The position numbers were made by a program, and so were the translations under genes. A model generated the notes under the pieces. That model was not told the DNA's origin, ran no database searches, and saw only the letters and a program-made list of their open reading frames with translations. Below, one piece after another: positions 31,048 to 41,630 of a stretch of 64,000 nt of DNA. This DNA comes from Galeruca laticollis (lineage: Eukaryota > Arthropoda > Insecta > Coleoptera > Chrysomelidae). Numbering within the stretch: position 1 is the first letter of the stretch; each line of letters starts with the position of its first letter. The stretch is taken from contig OY998178.1 in NCBI GenBank assembly GCA_963921935.1, positions 51,576,951 through 51,640,950 of the forward strand. Direction: 5' to 3'.

Positions 31048-33409
31048 ATGAAAATTAAGCCCACAGGTGTCGTGTTTTCCTATGTTGCTATTAAAGTAGA
31101 CGGTACGCGTAAAATGAAATCGTATGAGTGCAAATGTTGTAAAAAGACTTCTGCTCTACATGCAACGCGAATGGCGAACCATTTAGTGAATGAATGTAAA
31201 AAGTGTCCAGATATAATCAAAAAGGAAGTTAATTCCAAAACCTAAGAAAAGTGATAAATTTAGAAAAACTAAAGAAACGACATCGTCGGCGTTCCAAAGA
31301 GACAATACCACAACAACATCAAGATCAACTGAATGTGAAACAGTAACAGAAAACAGAATATCAACAATCAAGTTCAAGTTCTTTTATTGGTCAACATATT
31401 GACTCTATAACTTCAGAACAAATCGAAACATCTTGGAAAAAATTGGCCAAAGCGATATTTGCTACAGCAACTCCCTTAAGCATAACCATTAACCCTTACT
31501 GGGTGGATTTTTTCAAATATGTAAGGCCTTCCATGGAGCTACCCTCCAGATACGTTTTGACAGAAAAGTTACTAGAAGAAGTATATAACCAAGTTTAGAT
31601 TGATGTGAATAAGAAACTAATCAGTGCATACGTGTTCGGGCTTCAGTGTGACTCTTGGACAAACATTGAGAACCAAAGTATTATTAACTTTATTGTTACA
31701 ACACCGCAACCAGTATTTTATAAGTCCATTACAACTGATGAAAATCGCCATACGGCAGAATACATAGCAGAACAGGTAGATATAGTTTTGAATGAAATTG
31801 GTGTTGAGAAAGTTCTTGGATTTTGTTCTGACAATGCTAGAAATATGACGAAGAGTTGGAGTTTATGAGAAGAGAAGTATAAAGAAGCGCAACCAATTTG
31901 TTTTTATGGTGGTGCTGCGCATACACTGAATTTGATAATAACTGATATAATAAAGCTGAAACGGAAACTTTATTAAAACAGGCTACTGCAATTATTAAAA
32001 CTGTAAAACGAAAATCTGGTCTTTTGGCTTATTTTACTAGGATGCAACATGAAAAGACTTTGGTAGAACATTCATCAAAGTGTTCTTTGAAGTTACCTGT
32101 TGTTACAAGATGGGCTTCAATTGTGACAAGTTTTGAAAACATATAAAATATTCTGGACGATGACATATTTTGGATGCGAAATACCGGATTTTTGAAACTT
32201 CTGCAACCAGTAAAAATGTGGATAACAAAACTGGAGAGTGACAGTCCGAAAATAAGCGAAGTTGCTGTAACTTTCTGCGAAATTAACCAGACATTTCAGA
32301 ACGAATTAAGCTCATCACCGCTTCTTAAATCTGAAGAAAAGACAGCTGCTTTATTTATGACTAACAGGAAACTAATGTGTATGAAGCCAATTCACTACGA
32401 AGCGCATATCTTAAACGCAAAATATAAGGAAAAGTACCTAAGTGAAGAAAAAAAGTTAGAAGGATTGCAGTATATTCACAAATTGGCTATACATCTGTCA
32501 GATGTAGACCAAAACAGTTTTAGAATATATCGCAGACTACAGAGCTGGTACTGGATTTTGGGCAATACCATTTGTGCAGGAATCTGCACGAAATAAAAAT
32601 ATCTGAACTGTCTGTGGATATGGTGTACACACTAGATGTAAATTGAGTGAATGAAAACGACGAATACTCAGTGTGTATTAGTTTATTAATTTCCAGCTAA
32701 GCGCTTTCGGCTATTAAGCCATTATCAAAGCTGTCGTCATTTAAAAAGTAGGTGTCAAAGCCATCAAGTTGATTAAGAACAATGTTCAAAGTAGAATCAT
32801 TGTTATGATTAAGTCATTGGAATAATAACATTAAAATGTTTTTTAATTTTGAATGAATTTACATCATGTAAATTATAATTTTACACCCTTCCAATAGGGT
32901 TATTTTAATGTTTTTATTCCAATGACTTAATCATAACAATGATTCTACTTTGAACATTGTTCTTAATCAACTTGATGGCTTTGACACCTACTTTTTAAAT
33001 GACGACAGCTTTGATAATGGCTTAATAGCCGAAAGCGCTTAGCTGGAAATTAATAAACTAATACACACTGAGTATTCGTCGTTTTCATTCACTCAATAAA
33101 AATATCTCCCCATTAACGTTCTGGAATGGAATATGTACAGACATGCCACTGAGACGGATCGCAGAAGCGGTTTTGAGCATGCCAGCCACCTCTGCGGCCA
33201 CAGAGAGGTCCTTTAGTGCTTATGGAAACATCCTTACTAAAAAAAGGAACAGGCTAACAATAAAACATGCTGGCATGCTCACATACGTCCACCAAAATCT
33301 CAGGCTGAAGGAAGTCACATGCACACCAGAACCTTCCCGTATATCACAGTCACAGCCCGTTGAAGATCGCCCTAGTACCAGTGGGACTGCGAGCAATTCA
33401 GGTATGTGA
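31048..33409 (+). pseudogene. hAT transposase (BED zinc finger, RNase-H fold, dimerisation domain)
   Basis: ATG at 31048. BED-type finger with CKCC...H...C spacing (YECKCCKKTSALHATRMANH) at about 31129-31190. The catalytic region includes FGLQCDSWTNIENQSIINFI at 31632-31691 and VLGFCSDNARNM near 31813-31848 (DNA motif). FYGGAAHTLNLI near 31902-31938 (C-H motif) lies in a shifted frame. Further segment 32174-32596 has HILNAKYKEKYLS. The C-terminal dimerisation domain at 33143-33409 reads LSMPATSAATERSFSAYGNI, the classic hAT signature. Stops and shifts occur near 31240, 31598, 31866 and 31975-32150, and the palindromic insertion at 32605-33094 separates the last two blocks. Inactive. Confidence 0.85.
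32605..33094. mobile_element. Palindromic insertion with 13-bp target duplication
   Basis: AATAAAAATATCT occurs at 32592-32604 and 33095-33107, and the hAT reading is interrupted precisely between them. Inside, two near-perfect inverted arms of about 195 bp (32644-32838 and 32901-33095) flank a ~60-bp loop, with 39 extra bases on the left. A long, non-fixed target duplication suggests target-primed reverse transcription rather than a cut-and-paste TIR element. Each arm contains TGATAATGGCTTAATAGCC then GAAAG, a hairpin-GAAA layout like the motif at 14508-14545. This suggests an inverted pair of Penelope-like terminal repeats. The identity is an inference. Confidence 0.6.
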
Positions 33410-34148
33410 GCTAAATTGGTAGCATCTCAACTAACAAATAAGTAAACAATTTATTTTTCTAATTCTTTGGGTTTGACCTCCGCTGAAGAGGAAGCAATCT
33501 CAGTTGCTACTTCGAATACTGAAGAGAATGACTTGTATGAAGAAATGGACCAGGAAATGAATCGGTCGGATGAAGATGAAGTGTTTCGCGATAGTTACAA
33601 TGAATTCAATTGATGATGTCGGATGGGAAGTTGACATAATTTTCTCATTTCTCGCTTGTAAAGAATTTAAATTTAATTTTTACGTTTTATACACAAATCA
33701 ATGTTCAGTCATAGTCTGTTTCATGAAACTTAATAGTTTAGGTACCTACCTATTTGAAGTTTTCAAAGAATATTATTTTAATTTTATATTTTATTACATT
33801 GTTTTTGTTGTTACTTGTTAATAATATTCATGCTATAATAAAATAATAATTTATGTCTACGTAATGAATAATTATTTATTTATTGTTTTTTCAGGTTTTT
33901 AGCATATTGGTGTTCTCTTTATTAATGTAAGATTTTTTTTATTACCTAGTTAGTTTGATGTAAGTATTTTTTTTTATGTGCCTTTTAGTGTAGAACATAT
34001 AAAACAGCGATAATTTTTGACGTGGCCGTAAATGACCGAAAATTACCATTAAATGACCGTGACGTGGTCACGATTTTAAATGACCGTCATTTTACATCAC
34101 TATTTCCTATATTCAAAGAAATACAGAAAGCACCAGAACTCTATAACA

Positions 34149-34424
34149 GATGAAATGTACCTACTTATATTCCTTCTTGCTACTAATATTCTTATGTTTT
34201 ACACAAAATTCAAAAAAAAAATTATTTTGACAGATGATTGACTTATGATCTCACAGGTATTAAAAGATTATACAATGAATTCAAAAAGTAACGGAATGGC
34301 TTAATATTTTGGTTCGTTACTTTGGAAAAAAGAAAAAATTCAAATCGTAATCCCCATATATTTTTTCATGAACTCTCTTAACTACAGCTCCAACTAAATA
34401 GGCCCAGAGACGGTACTTTTTTCT
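34149..34424. other. non-coding stretch
   Basis: AT-rich, no coding or repeat feature supported. Confidence 0.4.
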
Positions 34425-34878
34425 GCAATTTTCTACTAAACTGATTGTCAAGCTGGAATATGTTCAGGGGTGCCCCCCTGCCCCCCTAAATCCAAGTTGG
34501 CGGGACGGGGGGAGCTACCTTTTATTCAAAACTTTTTTCTGTATAATGCATAGGTTTTTATTTATAGCGCTTCCAATTTTTTTTTCAATATGATTATTGC
34601 TAAATATATAATTAATGGTTGATTATACATTAAAATTTGGGGAGATTTAAATAAAAACCTATGCATAATGCAGAAAAAAGTTATAGAAAATTCTTATCTA
34701 TGAAAATTATCTCCACCATTTTTGTTGTATGATGCATGATTCTCGAGATATTTCATAAAACGTATTTTCCAAGATGGCAGCTGACGCTCGCGCCTCCTCG
34801 TCCCGATAACTTGGATTTACATTCGGAGGGTACCTCTCAACAGTTTCCAACAAAAAACTCAGTTCAGTAGAAAATTGC
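34425..34878. mobile_element. Imperfect palindromic MITE
   Basis: The inner arms match almost perfectly: AACTTTTTTCTGTATAATGC at about 34531-34550 pairs with GCATAATGCAGAAAAAAGTT at 34663-34682, and both continue with the AGGTTTTTATTTA box. The outer parts match more weakly: GCAATTTTCTACTAAACTGA at 34425 and its partner at ~34859-34878, and CCAAGTT-CGGGACG-GG on both sides. The loop is ~80 bp. No gene inside, and the minus-strand open frame across it is a by-product. Confidence 0.6.
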
Positions 34879-35331
34879 ATTATGAACCTACTTTTTATGC
34901 TCTGGCTCTTGGACTGAAATACCAGTTTGATATATTTTGTATAACTGGTACATCTAATTTGATAAGTAAAAACTGTCAAATAGTTCAATCAATATTACGT
35001 AACTAAAAATCGTAATCATGGACACACACTTCTGATCATTGTTTGTTAAATTTTTGTTAATAAAAATAAATAATAGTTATTTAATCATCAGATTACAAAA
35101 TCGGTAGAAAATTAAAACTAGTTGTAAAAAGTTCAGGTTAAGATAAATGTTACATTCTCTATTGCCTTCTTATACATAACAAAAGTTGGGTTGATAAGAG
35201 ACTCTGCAAAACTGTAACTTTTGGTAACTCAAATTGAATTTAGAAAGATATTTGTTTATGCCTACAATAAACTCATATTCTGCACCAAATTAACCCCGAA
35301 ATGTCGGTTACGATCACTATAGCTATTTTTA
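34879..35331. other. non-coding stretch
   Basis: AT-rich, no coding feature supported. Confidence 0.4.
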
Positions 35332-36246
35332 GGCAGTGAACCGGTAATAACTTTGGTGTTTCCTTGGTTTTCGCCCTATGTATGTAAACTATCAAATTTT
35401 AACCTAAAAGGGGAATCCGCTTAAATGCATTTGGTTGAGTTGGTGGGAGATGAGGTTATGTTCAATATTGTAAATGTAAATATATCTATAATGAAAAACA
35501 GAAGTGAAAATGGAACGTCTGGTTGTTTTAATCTCAGAATTATTCGAGGACCTTTATTGGAGTATATTAGATCACTTGTAATGTCTAATAACTATGCTTT
35601 TCTCGTTTCAAAGTATATCAAGGAGGATTACATGTTAAATGCTCCTTTAAGTAAGCAGTGGCTTGAGAGTTATGATAATTTACAATTTTATCAACTATTT
35701 AGGATGGGGAAAGATACATTGGAAAAGTAGCTGGTAACTCTAAAAATATTGATAAAGATAGGTGCATTCAAAAGACGTAAACAGGTGGATATAAACCTAT
35801 AAATAGCAAAACTTTCTTGTTAATATATCTGTTGTACATGGCCACGCAAGATAGCTTACCATATATAGATTTAAAATGTGCCCTGCAACGGTGATGAATC
35901 ACAATATGTTATTTCTCACCATGAAACTAAAAAAGCAGTATATAGTATTTCCCCAAACGGAGGAGGAAATGATTGAAATATCTAGAATTTTCAAAACATA
36001 TCCAGACATGAGGAACAAATGAAAATTATACTAGTTTGATATTTTGAAGATTTTTGTAAAAACTTTAACCTCACTTCTCATTAAAACCAAACGTTACTCA
36101 TATTCACAGATGGGTAAATACCAGTTATAAATTTTTAGATCAATGACGTCTCAAAGGGCTCACTAATGACGTCAGACACTTAAAATATTTCAAACCAAAA
36201 TCGCTTAAATGAATAGTTTTAAACTATTAACAACCGGTTCACTGCC
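35332..36246 (+). mobile_element. Truncated PIF/Harbinger element, TTA target duplication
   Basis: GGCAGTGAACCGG at 35332-35344 is matched inverted by CCGGTTCACTGCC at 36234-36246, with TTA immediately outside each end (35329-35331 and 36247-36249). A TWA trinucleotide duplication is diagnostic for PIF/Harbinger. At 915 bp it is far shorter than an autonomous copy and keeps only the N-terminal part of a transposase. Confidence 0.8.
35425..36010 (+). pseudogene. Harbinger transposase, N-terminal remnant
   Basis: The open frame 35425-35730 ends with SKQWLESYDNLQFYQLFRMG and KDTLEK, the QFYRLFRLS--TFE--type helix of Harbinger transposases. After frameshifts, further pieces follow: KPINSKTFLLIYLLYMATQD (about 35794-35855) and FPQTEEEMIEISRIFKTYPD (about 35948-36008), corresponding to the LL--LWYLAT-DSYR and P--EEE---IA--F blocks that precede the catalytic domain. 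The DDE domain itself is absent. Start at the first ATG of the frame; whether that is the ancestral start is unknown. Confidence 0.6.
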
Positions 36247-36249
36247 TTA

Positions 36250-36858
36250 AATCAGCTTATGATATAAAACTACGAGTTTGGACATGCCGAAGTATCAGAA
36301 GCGTTAACTTGGAATAAAAACGACAGACGAGAGTGTGCATAAAAAGGTTATCTATCAGACATTGTTGCCAACACTATTACGTTCGTAATAGATCTATTAC
36401 CAAATGAGATTATTTATTACGATATTACGCCGTTCTGCAATTTATTACGTTTTTGTTATATTGGCCAGAGAACAAAGACTCGAAAACGAAAATCTCAAAG
36501 ATATACGACATTGTTAACAAAAAACGCTGTAATTGCGCCTATACTCCTCTGGCGGCACTGTCTTTCCTCCTTCAACTAGCAGTGCCATGAAATTCAGTGT
36601 TTGACGTTTACGGTTATGACTTTTGATCTAGAGTATCTAGACTATAGTCACGACCATAAATCCCTTCCTAATTTCACTTTTATTTTAAATTTTACTATTT
36701 GAAATTTTTGATATTGAGTTATTGTTTATTAACAATTTGAAATAATTATGGTGAGCAAGTATAATTAATAAAGGATCATATAGCATTATTATAAAATAAT
36801 TTATAAACATAAACATTTCATTCCAGATCCTTTATTAATTCTATATCATTTTTAGGTG
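36250..36858. other. non-coding stretch
   Basis: AT-rich. The stretch 36360-36470 has several ATTACG repeats but no recognised element. Confidence 0.4.
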
Positions 36859-38899
36859 GCTATCAAGGAATAAAGAAAATAATTCAGATCCTGGACTAGG
36901 AGATTCTGAAAGCCTTTCTTATTCTCCAAATCTTGCATCCCCTTTACCAGGCCCCAGCAGCACGGTTGATTGTCCTATACGAGGTCCCAGTAGCAGGGTT
37001 GATTTCCCTATACCAGGCCCCATTAACAGAATATCTACCACCTCCGAATCAATAACTCTTTTAAAAGACGCAAAGTTTCCTACAAACAAAAATTCCATCA
37101 AGAGTGGGGCAAAGACGAAAAATATACAAGTTGGTGCAAATCGACAAGTGATGGATCAATGTCTTTTTGTACAGTTTGTGATAAAACAATTAAGAGATTA
37201 ATCACTCACATTAAGAGGCACAGTAACACCTCCTTGCATAAGATTAATCTAAGAAAAGCCAAACATACACCAAAAATAGAACACTTTCTAAAAAATAATG
37301 AAAAGTCAACACAAAGTATTAAAATAAAAGAAGCTGAATTAAGGTGTGTCATGCTTCTTCACAAGCACAACCTTTCAATTTATTAATGGTCCACTTGCCA
37401 AAATCAATTGAGTCTGTATGTCCTGACTCTCACATTGCAGCAGACTTGCAAATTTCTAGAACAAAAGCTATATTGATAACAAAACAATATTTTAGACCTG
37501 AAGCTCTGGAAAATATATCACAGAAAATGAATAATTCAGTGGCTTACTCTCTAATCTTGGATGAGACAACTATTGTCGCTACTCAAAAATCATTAGTTGT
37601 AGTGAAATTAACAGTCTCGACCCTTACTTCGTGGAATCTACTCATATTACTGTTTTAAATGAAACTTACTGTTTCTAGATAATTCCACAATATATTGAAA
37701 AAAATGTTAAAAATTCTAAGAAATTTGTTAATTGTTTCAATATTAAATATCATCATCATTAATATCGAAACATTGTCAAATTTCTTACAATTTTAAACAT
37801 TTTTTTCAATATATTGTGGAATTATCTAGAAACAGTAAGTTTCATTTAAAACAGTAATTAGTTGTAGTGATTAGATTATTAAACTTTATGATGAAAAGGT
37901 TACAGATCATTTTTTTGAACTTATAGAAATTAAAGAAGGTGCAGCAAAAGAAATTTATAATGCAACAATCAACCATTTAAAAAATAATAATATACCGTTG
38001 AGAAAATTAGTTGGATTTGCTGCTGACAATGCAGCCATAATTATGGAAAACATAAAGGGAGTTCAAGCTCTTTTTAGGCAAGATGTCCCTTCTTTATGGA
38101 TCATGGGATGTATTTGCCACACATTCCATTTGAGTGCAACAGCAGCAGCAAGTAAACTCCCAAATTCACTTGAGGAATTTGCAAGAGGGGTAACTTTTTC
38201 CAACAGCAGTAAACGGCTTTGATTTCTAAAAGAATGTCAAAGCTTTTTACAAAAAAACGCCCCATAAAAAGCTACATCCAAGCCAGACAAGATGGCTTTC
38301 ATTGCAGATAGGATAATTATAATATCATGTTTTCTGTTTTGTTTAACGCATTATTGTTTTTCCTTTTTAGGAGGTAGTAAACAGAATTTAGGAACACTGG
38401 AATTATTTGCTACTTGAGTTTCAGGATGCAGTTTTGGCAGAAAACTTGTACAGTTTCCAGACAATTTTAAATAATCTACAAGACCCTGCATACTTTTTGA
38501 TTTTATCATATGTTTTGAAGATTTGTAATAAACTAAATATTGAATTTCAAAGTGAAGATTTCAAAATATATTTATTAAATGATAGAGTAAGTGCCTTATA
38601 TAAAACATTTTTAAGAAATTATTTTAAAAAAAAACAATGTATTGACCAAACTAGTAAAGAAAAAAACTGGCCTAATAGACGATTTTCCTAATGTATATAC
38701 AGTTTTAAGAATATATTTATGTATTCCTATCACTAATTGCAAAGCAGAAAGATCGTTCTCAAAGTTAACATTTATTAAAAATAAATATAGAAATCGTATG
38801 AGTGAAACAAGGTCAAGTCATTTAGAACTTATGAGCATTGAGAAGTATATTCTGTCAAAACTGAGTTTTGAAGTGAGAATTCGCAAAAAATGTTTTTAA
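36859..38899 (+). pseudogene. Second hAT transposase (different family), broken
   Basis: A Pro/Ser-rich leader from ~36859 (three repeats of a GPSS-VD-PI-GP pattern) leads to a BED-like finger: SWCKSTSDGSMSFCTVCDKT, then HIKRH. Core pieces follow: AADLQISRTKAILITKQYF, NSVAYSLILDETTIVATQKS (catalytic first-Asp region, ~37540-37595), LVGFAADNAAIIMENIKGVQ (DNA motif, 38007-38065), IMGCICHTFHLSATAAASKL (C-H motif, 38100-38160) and PAYFLILSYVLKICNKLNIE. The C-terminal dimerisation domain reads NCKAERSFSKLTFIKNKYRN (38740-38800). Multiple frameshifts and a 205-bp MITE (37650-37854) interrupt it. TIRs not found. Confidence 0.8.
37650..37854. mobile_element. 205-bp palindromic MITE with TA target duplication
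   Basis: CTGTTTTAAATGAAACTTAC at 37650-37669 is matched inverted at the right end (…CATTTAAAACAG, 37843-37854), and TA flanks both sides (37648-37649, 37855-37856). The arms are nearly perfect for ~75 bp (GATAATTCCACAATATATTG) around a short AT-rich loop. TA duplication and size fit a Tc1/mariner-derived MITE. It lies inside the hAT transposase. Confidence 0.85.
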
Positions 38900-39099
38900 A
38901 GCGCTAACATCAGTTATTTCATTACTTTAGGTAATAAATGAACTTTTCGATTTATAGGTGGGTTTTTATAAATAGCAATCCATACTTTTTATGTACAGAA
39001 AAGTGAAAGAGATAATGAGTATCTTGATTAGCCCCGGGCCCCTTCAGGTCTTACTCCGGGACTGTCTGTTCTGACTGCAGAAATTTCGAATGGCATAGG

Positions 39100-39538
39100 A
39101 AGAGATGGTTTCTAACAGATACAATCAAGTGGCATTCAGGAGTTGCTTGGCAAGGTGAAACCGCCTTTGGAGGAAATGTGCATTGAAGAAAAAGCTTCAA
39201 CAAGCAGTGGAAAGGTTGCATTCAATTTGAAAAATTTAAGTGAAGGTTTACAGATGGGTAATGAGCTTTGTAATTTCTTCATGAAAATGTATTGGTCTAT
39301 GGAACGAATTCTTATTTTTAAGAGGCAAATTGTTGATGCTACTATTGTATATCAATCTGAATTGAAAAAGCTTTTAAAAACTTTCATAAAAGTTCATTAA
39401 ACTGTTGCCTAATTTTTTTATATTGGCACTTAGGAGTATATCCCCTACAATCCCATATAAATTACCATTTAATATTCACGTTTTCTGTATTAGCGGCATA
39501 TTGACGGAGCATATGCCCCTTGAATAAGGAGCTTTTAC
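39100..39538 (+). pseudogene. pogo/Tigger-like transposase C-terminal scrap
   Basis: The frame 39143-39400 encodes VAFNLKNLSEGLQMGNELCN, MERILIFKRQIVDATIVYQS and a lysine-rich end. This resembles the short helical C-terminal region of Tigger-type transposases (NLK-L-E---M---L--------MERS--F-R-L-----Y). Downstream, AAGGAGCTTTTACTG just before TA at 39539-39540 looks like a pogo-type terminus. No catalytic domain remains. A weak but consistent pair of clues. Confidence 0.35.
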
Positions 39539-39589
39539 TGTATAAAATAAATAATACCATACCTGTTGATGATAGTAGCAACACTAACA

Positions 39590-39735
39590 ACAGTCTCCTG
39601 GATTGAACCTTATAGAATTATTATGGGATCATTGATTGGTGAGTGCTAGATCCCAAGAAGACTTGTGGAGAAAAAAGCATGATAAATTGGTAAAAGAAAA
39701 CCAAGATAAAGCAAAAATTACTGGCCATTAATTTG
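39590..39735 (+). pseudogene. Tc1-like transposase fragment
   Basis: A short stretch reads LNLIELLWDH, a stop, then ARSQEDLWRKKHDKLVKENQ with DKAKITG. This corresponds to the SPDLNPIE--WD block after the third catalytic residue of Tc1 transposases and the helical tail following it. Only about 45 codons are recognisable, so this is a fossil scrap. Confidence 0.4.
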
Positions 39736-40680
39736 TCAAACTGTCAATAGAAACACCAGCATTGTGTGTAAAGATTATCTACTAAATAACTAAAACAACT
39801 ATGCAGTTTCATGCTTTACCATATTAAATATTTGATCAATTTGAAAGGGATCTCGAGACTGTCGTTTTTGTCTTCATTTATTTCGTCAAATATTTAAATG
39901 ACAACAAGCCTTCTAAAAGTACTTTATGTTACCAAAAATCACAGTTTTACAGTGTCACCTCTGTTATTATTATATTGAATGTAACTTTTATCCATTCCAC
40001 TTATTGTAAATTATTTTATAATATTCAGTTCATAAGGCGAAGTAAGTGCTAGCATATCTACAATTTCAGAGATTGGTTTAGTAATTAATTTTAGAAAATA
40101 ATATGATAGGCAAATGTCCGATTTATATTCATTCTTTCAGTGTACCAACTTTACAGATCATTCGAAAAAATTGTTATTTGAAATTATTGATATGTTGAAG
40201 TTATTTCCTTCTTTTAAGAAGTTTTTATTTATTTTCAACACTTTTTTCTTTCAGAAAGATTGTAAAACAAGTCTGCTACAGTTATTTGTAAGACGATAAA
40301 GTCCAGTGAGTTAGAAGATGTTAAAAAATGAGGATTCTCTATCATATAAATGAAGAAATAATTTCCCATGGATTTACACCTTCAGAAATACATTAATTTC
40401 GTGTTGAAAAGATTAATTTTTATGTAAAAATTATGGTCCATTTCAATTCTATAATATTCACTAATGTATCAAAATAATTTCAAATATATTTAAGATGGAA
40501 GTAGAAAATATAGAGATTTAGTTGAAAAGCCTCATCGGAATTAACTCATTGAAAATAAATCCTATTTTAATAAATAGAAAGAATATACTTGGAATGCTTT
40601 ATAAAAAAATTATGTAGATTTATGATCCAATGAAGAAATAAGTCATTTTTCTGACATAGAAACTTATCATTTTTGTAAGA
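39736..40680. other. AT-rich non-coding stretch
   Basis: No coding exon, RNA gene or repeat supported. Confidence 0.4.
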
Positions 40681-40833
40681 ATGGCAATTGCAAACATAGA
40701 CACGTCAAAATATACATTTCAAATTGCAAAAATTCCCTCAGAGCTGAATTTTGACAGAGACCTCGGTAACACCATTAAAAATAAAATACCAAAATTCACC
40801 ATCGATCCCAAGTCTGCTGAAAAAGTTATTCAA
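40681..40833 (+). CDS. Unrecognised possible coding exon (MAIANIDTSK...), partial
   Basis: ATG at 40681 opens 51 codons of normal-looking composition (TFQIAKIPSELNFDRDLG, KFTIDPKSAEKVIQ) ending at a good donor site, CAAG|GTAAGA (GT at 40834-40835); without splicing the frame runs to a stop at 40873-40875. I do not recognise the protein. The last ~45 bases of it recur in inverted orientation near 44145-44190 as part of an inverted duplication, so it is more likely part of an unclassified mobile element than a host gene. No matching acceptor exon was found. Confidence 0.25.
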
Positions 40834-40995
40834 GGTAAGATCAAAAAAAAATTAAATTTTTCTGGTAAATGGTAGGTTTTATCAAAAAAATAGGTCAGAT
40901 AAAAATTGTAGATAAGCATGTTATCTACAAAAACTTTATTCATATTTTTTTTTCTAAGAATCACCATTTACGAGAAATCGCGATTCTAAAAGTTC
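40790..40995 (+). repeat. Inverted duplication, left arm (~200 bp)
   Basis: It matches 44010-44190 in reverse complement, with anchors AAAAAGTTATTCAAGG, GGTAGGTTTTATCAA and TCTAAGAATCACCATTT. Identity by eye is about 75-80%. The pair encloses 3 kb holding the LINE fragment and its direct repeats and could be TIRs of an unrecognised element. Confidence 0.6.
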
Positions 40996-41237
40996 AAGGA
41001 GTTACATTCTGTACAATATGCACACATATGCCAAGCAGATACTTCATCAGAAGTAAAAATACGTATTTGTTCCTTTTATAAATATAAACCATACAATTCT
41101 GATAATATACACTAAAAAGAAACCAAGTGACCTTGAATGTGTAGACAAGCAATTGAACCCGGAAGACTAGGGTTGGAAATTAAGAGACAGTACTATGGAA
41201 CCGATTTAAAGATTCAAACTTTACTCCCACCTACTCA

Positions 41238-41410
41238 TTAACACAATTTTTTGCAAATACTAAAAATATAGTGCTAAATGTGACTGTAAGGAAGTATCGT
41301 TACTTTGTTCATCATCATGTACTAATTGCCATAGCCAGTCTTGCTCGAATGTTAAATTGAAGACAAGGATTCATGTAATGTCAATGAAGAGACAGTGGAT
41401 TCATCTTAAT
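41238..41410 (+). pseudogene. Cys-rich zinc-binding fragment, unrecognised
   Basis: One frame reads KYSAKCDCKEVSLLCSSSCT then NCHSQSCSNV, with eight Cys/His in about 30 residues, followed by an ordinary hydrophilic tail to a stop near 41426. The pattern (C-C-C-C--C--C-H---C) resembles the cysteine-rich C-terminal tails of some transposon-encoded proteins, such as that of the Ginger2-like integrase at 60480-60610. It lies between the inverted arms. Family unknown. Confidence 0.3.
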
Positions 41411-41425
41411 TTGAACAATTTTTAA

Positions 41426-41630
41426 ACATTCAACAAGAAGAAAAAGAAGGAATCGAAGAAGACACGACTCTTAAAGTAGAATTTGAAATGTGTTAATCAG
41501 ATTAAAATATCAATAATAAATTTTAGCTCAATATCACCAATCAATATCAAAATGCAGTAAATAGAATACAGTCCCATAAAATTCTTTCATAACTGATCGT
41601 GGAGTTAGCCTATTGGGGAAGCAAAATTAA
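41426..41630 (+). repeat. ~205-bp direct repeat, left of LINE fragment
   Basis: It matches 43088-43301 in the same orientation at roughly 85-90%, with shared blocks ATCAATAATAAATTTTAGCT, CAAAATGCAGTAAATAGAAT and CATAACTGATC. The LINE fragment lies exactly between the two copies. Confidence 0.8.

Larger units (their letters stand above)
30765..34102 (+). mobile_element. hAT transposon with 8-bp target duplication TTTCCTAT
   Basis: TTTCCTAT occurs at 30757-30764 and 34103-34110, exactly outside terminal inverted repeats TAGTGATGT(G/A) and (T/C)ACATCACTA. An 8-bp duplication is diagnostic for hAT. Both ends are studded with AATGACCGTCA-type boxes in both orientations, the subterminal repeats that hAT transposases often bind. 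The internal transposase is broken and carries a 0.49-kb palindromic insertion. The element sits in the Gypsy 3' LTR. Confidence 0.92.
18512..34148 (+). mobile_element. Gypsy-type LTR retrotransposon exploded by nested insertions
   Basis: A single element read in order: 5' LTR from TGTCAGG at 18512, primer-binding-like TGGCGCCGCGG at 18667, gag, protease, reverse transcriptase (to ~20780), RNase H (from ~26862), integrase (27030-27600 and 29997-30420), 3' LTR from 30624. Three large insertions interrupt it: BEL/Pao (20781-26858), piggyBac (27601-29992) and hAT (30765-34102, inside the 3' LTR). Removing them brings the Gypsy domains into the expected order, which is the main evidence that it is one element. 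About 70 codons between RT and RNase H are missing at the BEL junction. The right border (~34148) is approximate. Confidence 0.8.
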
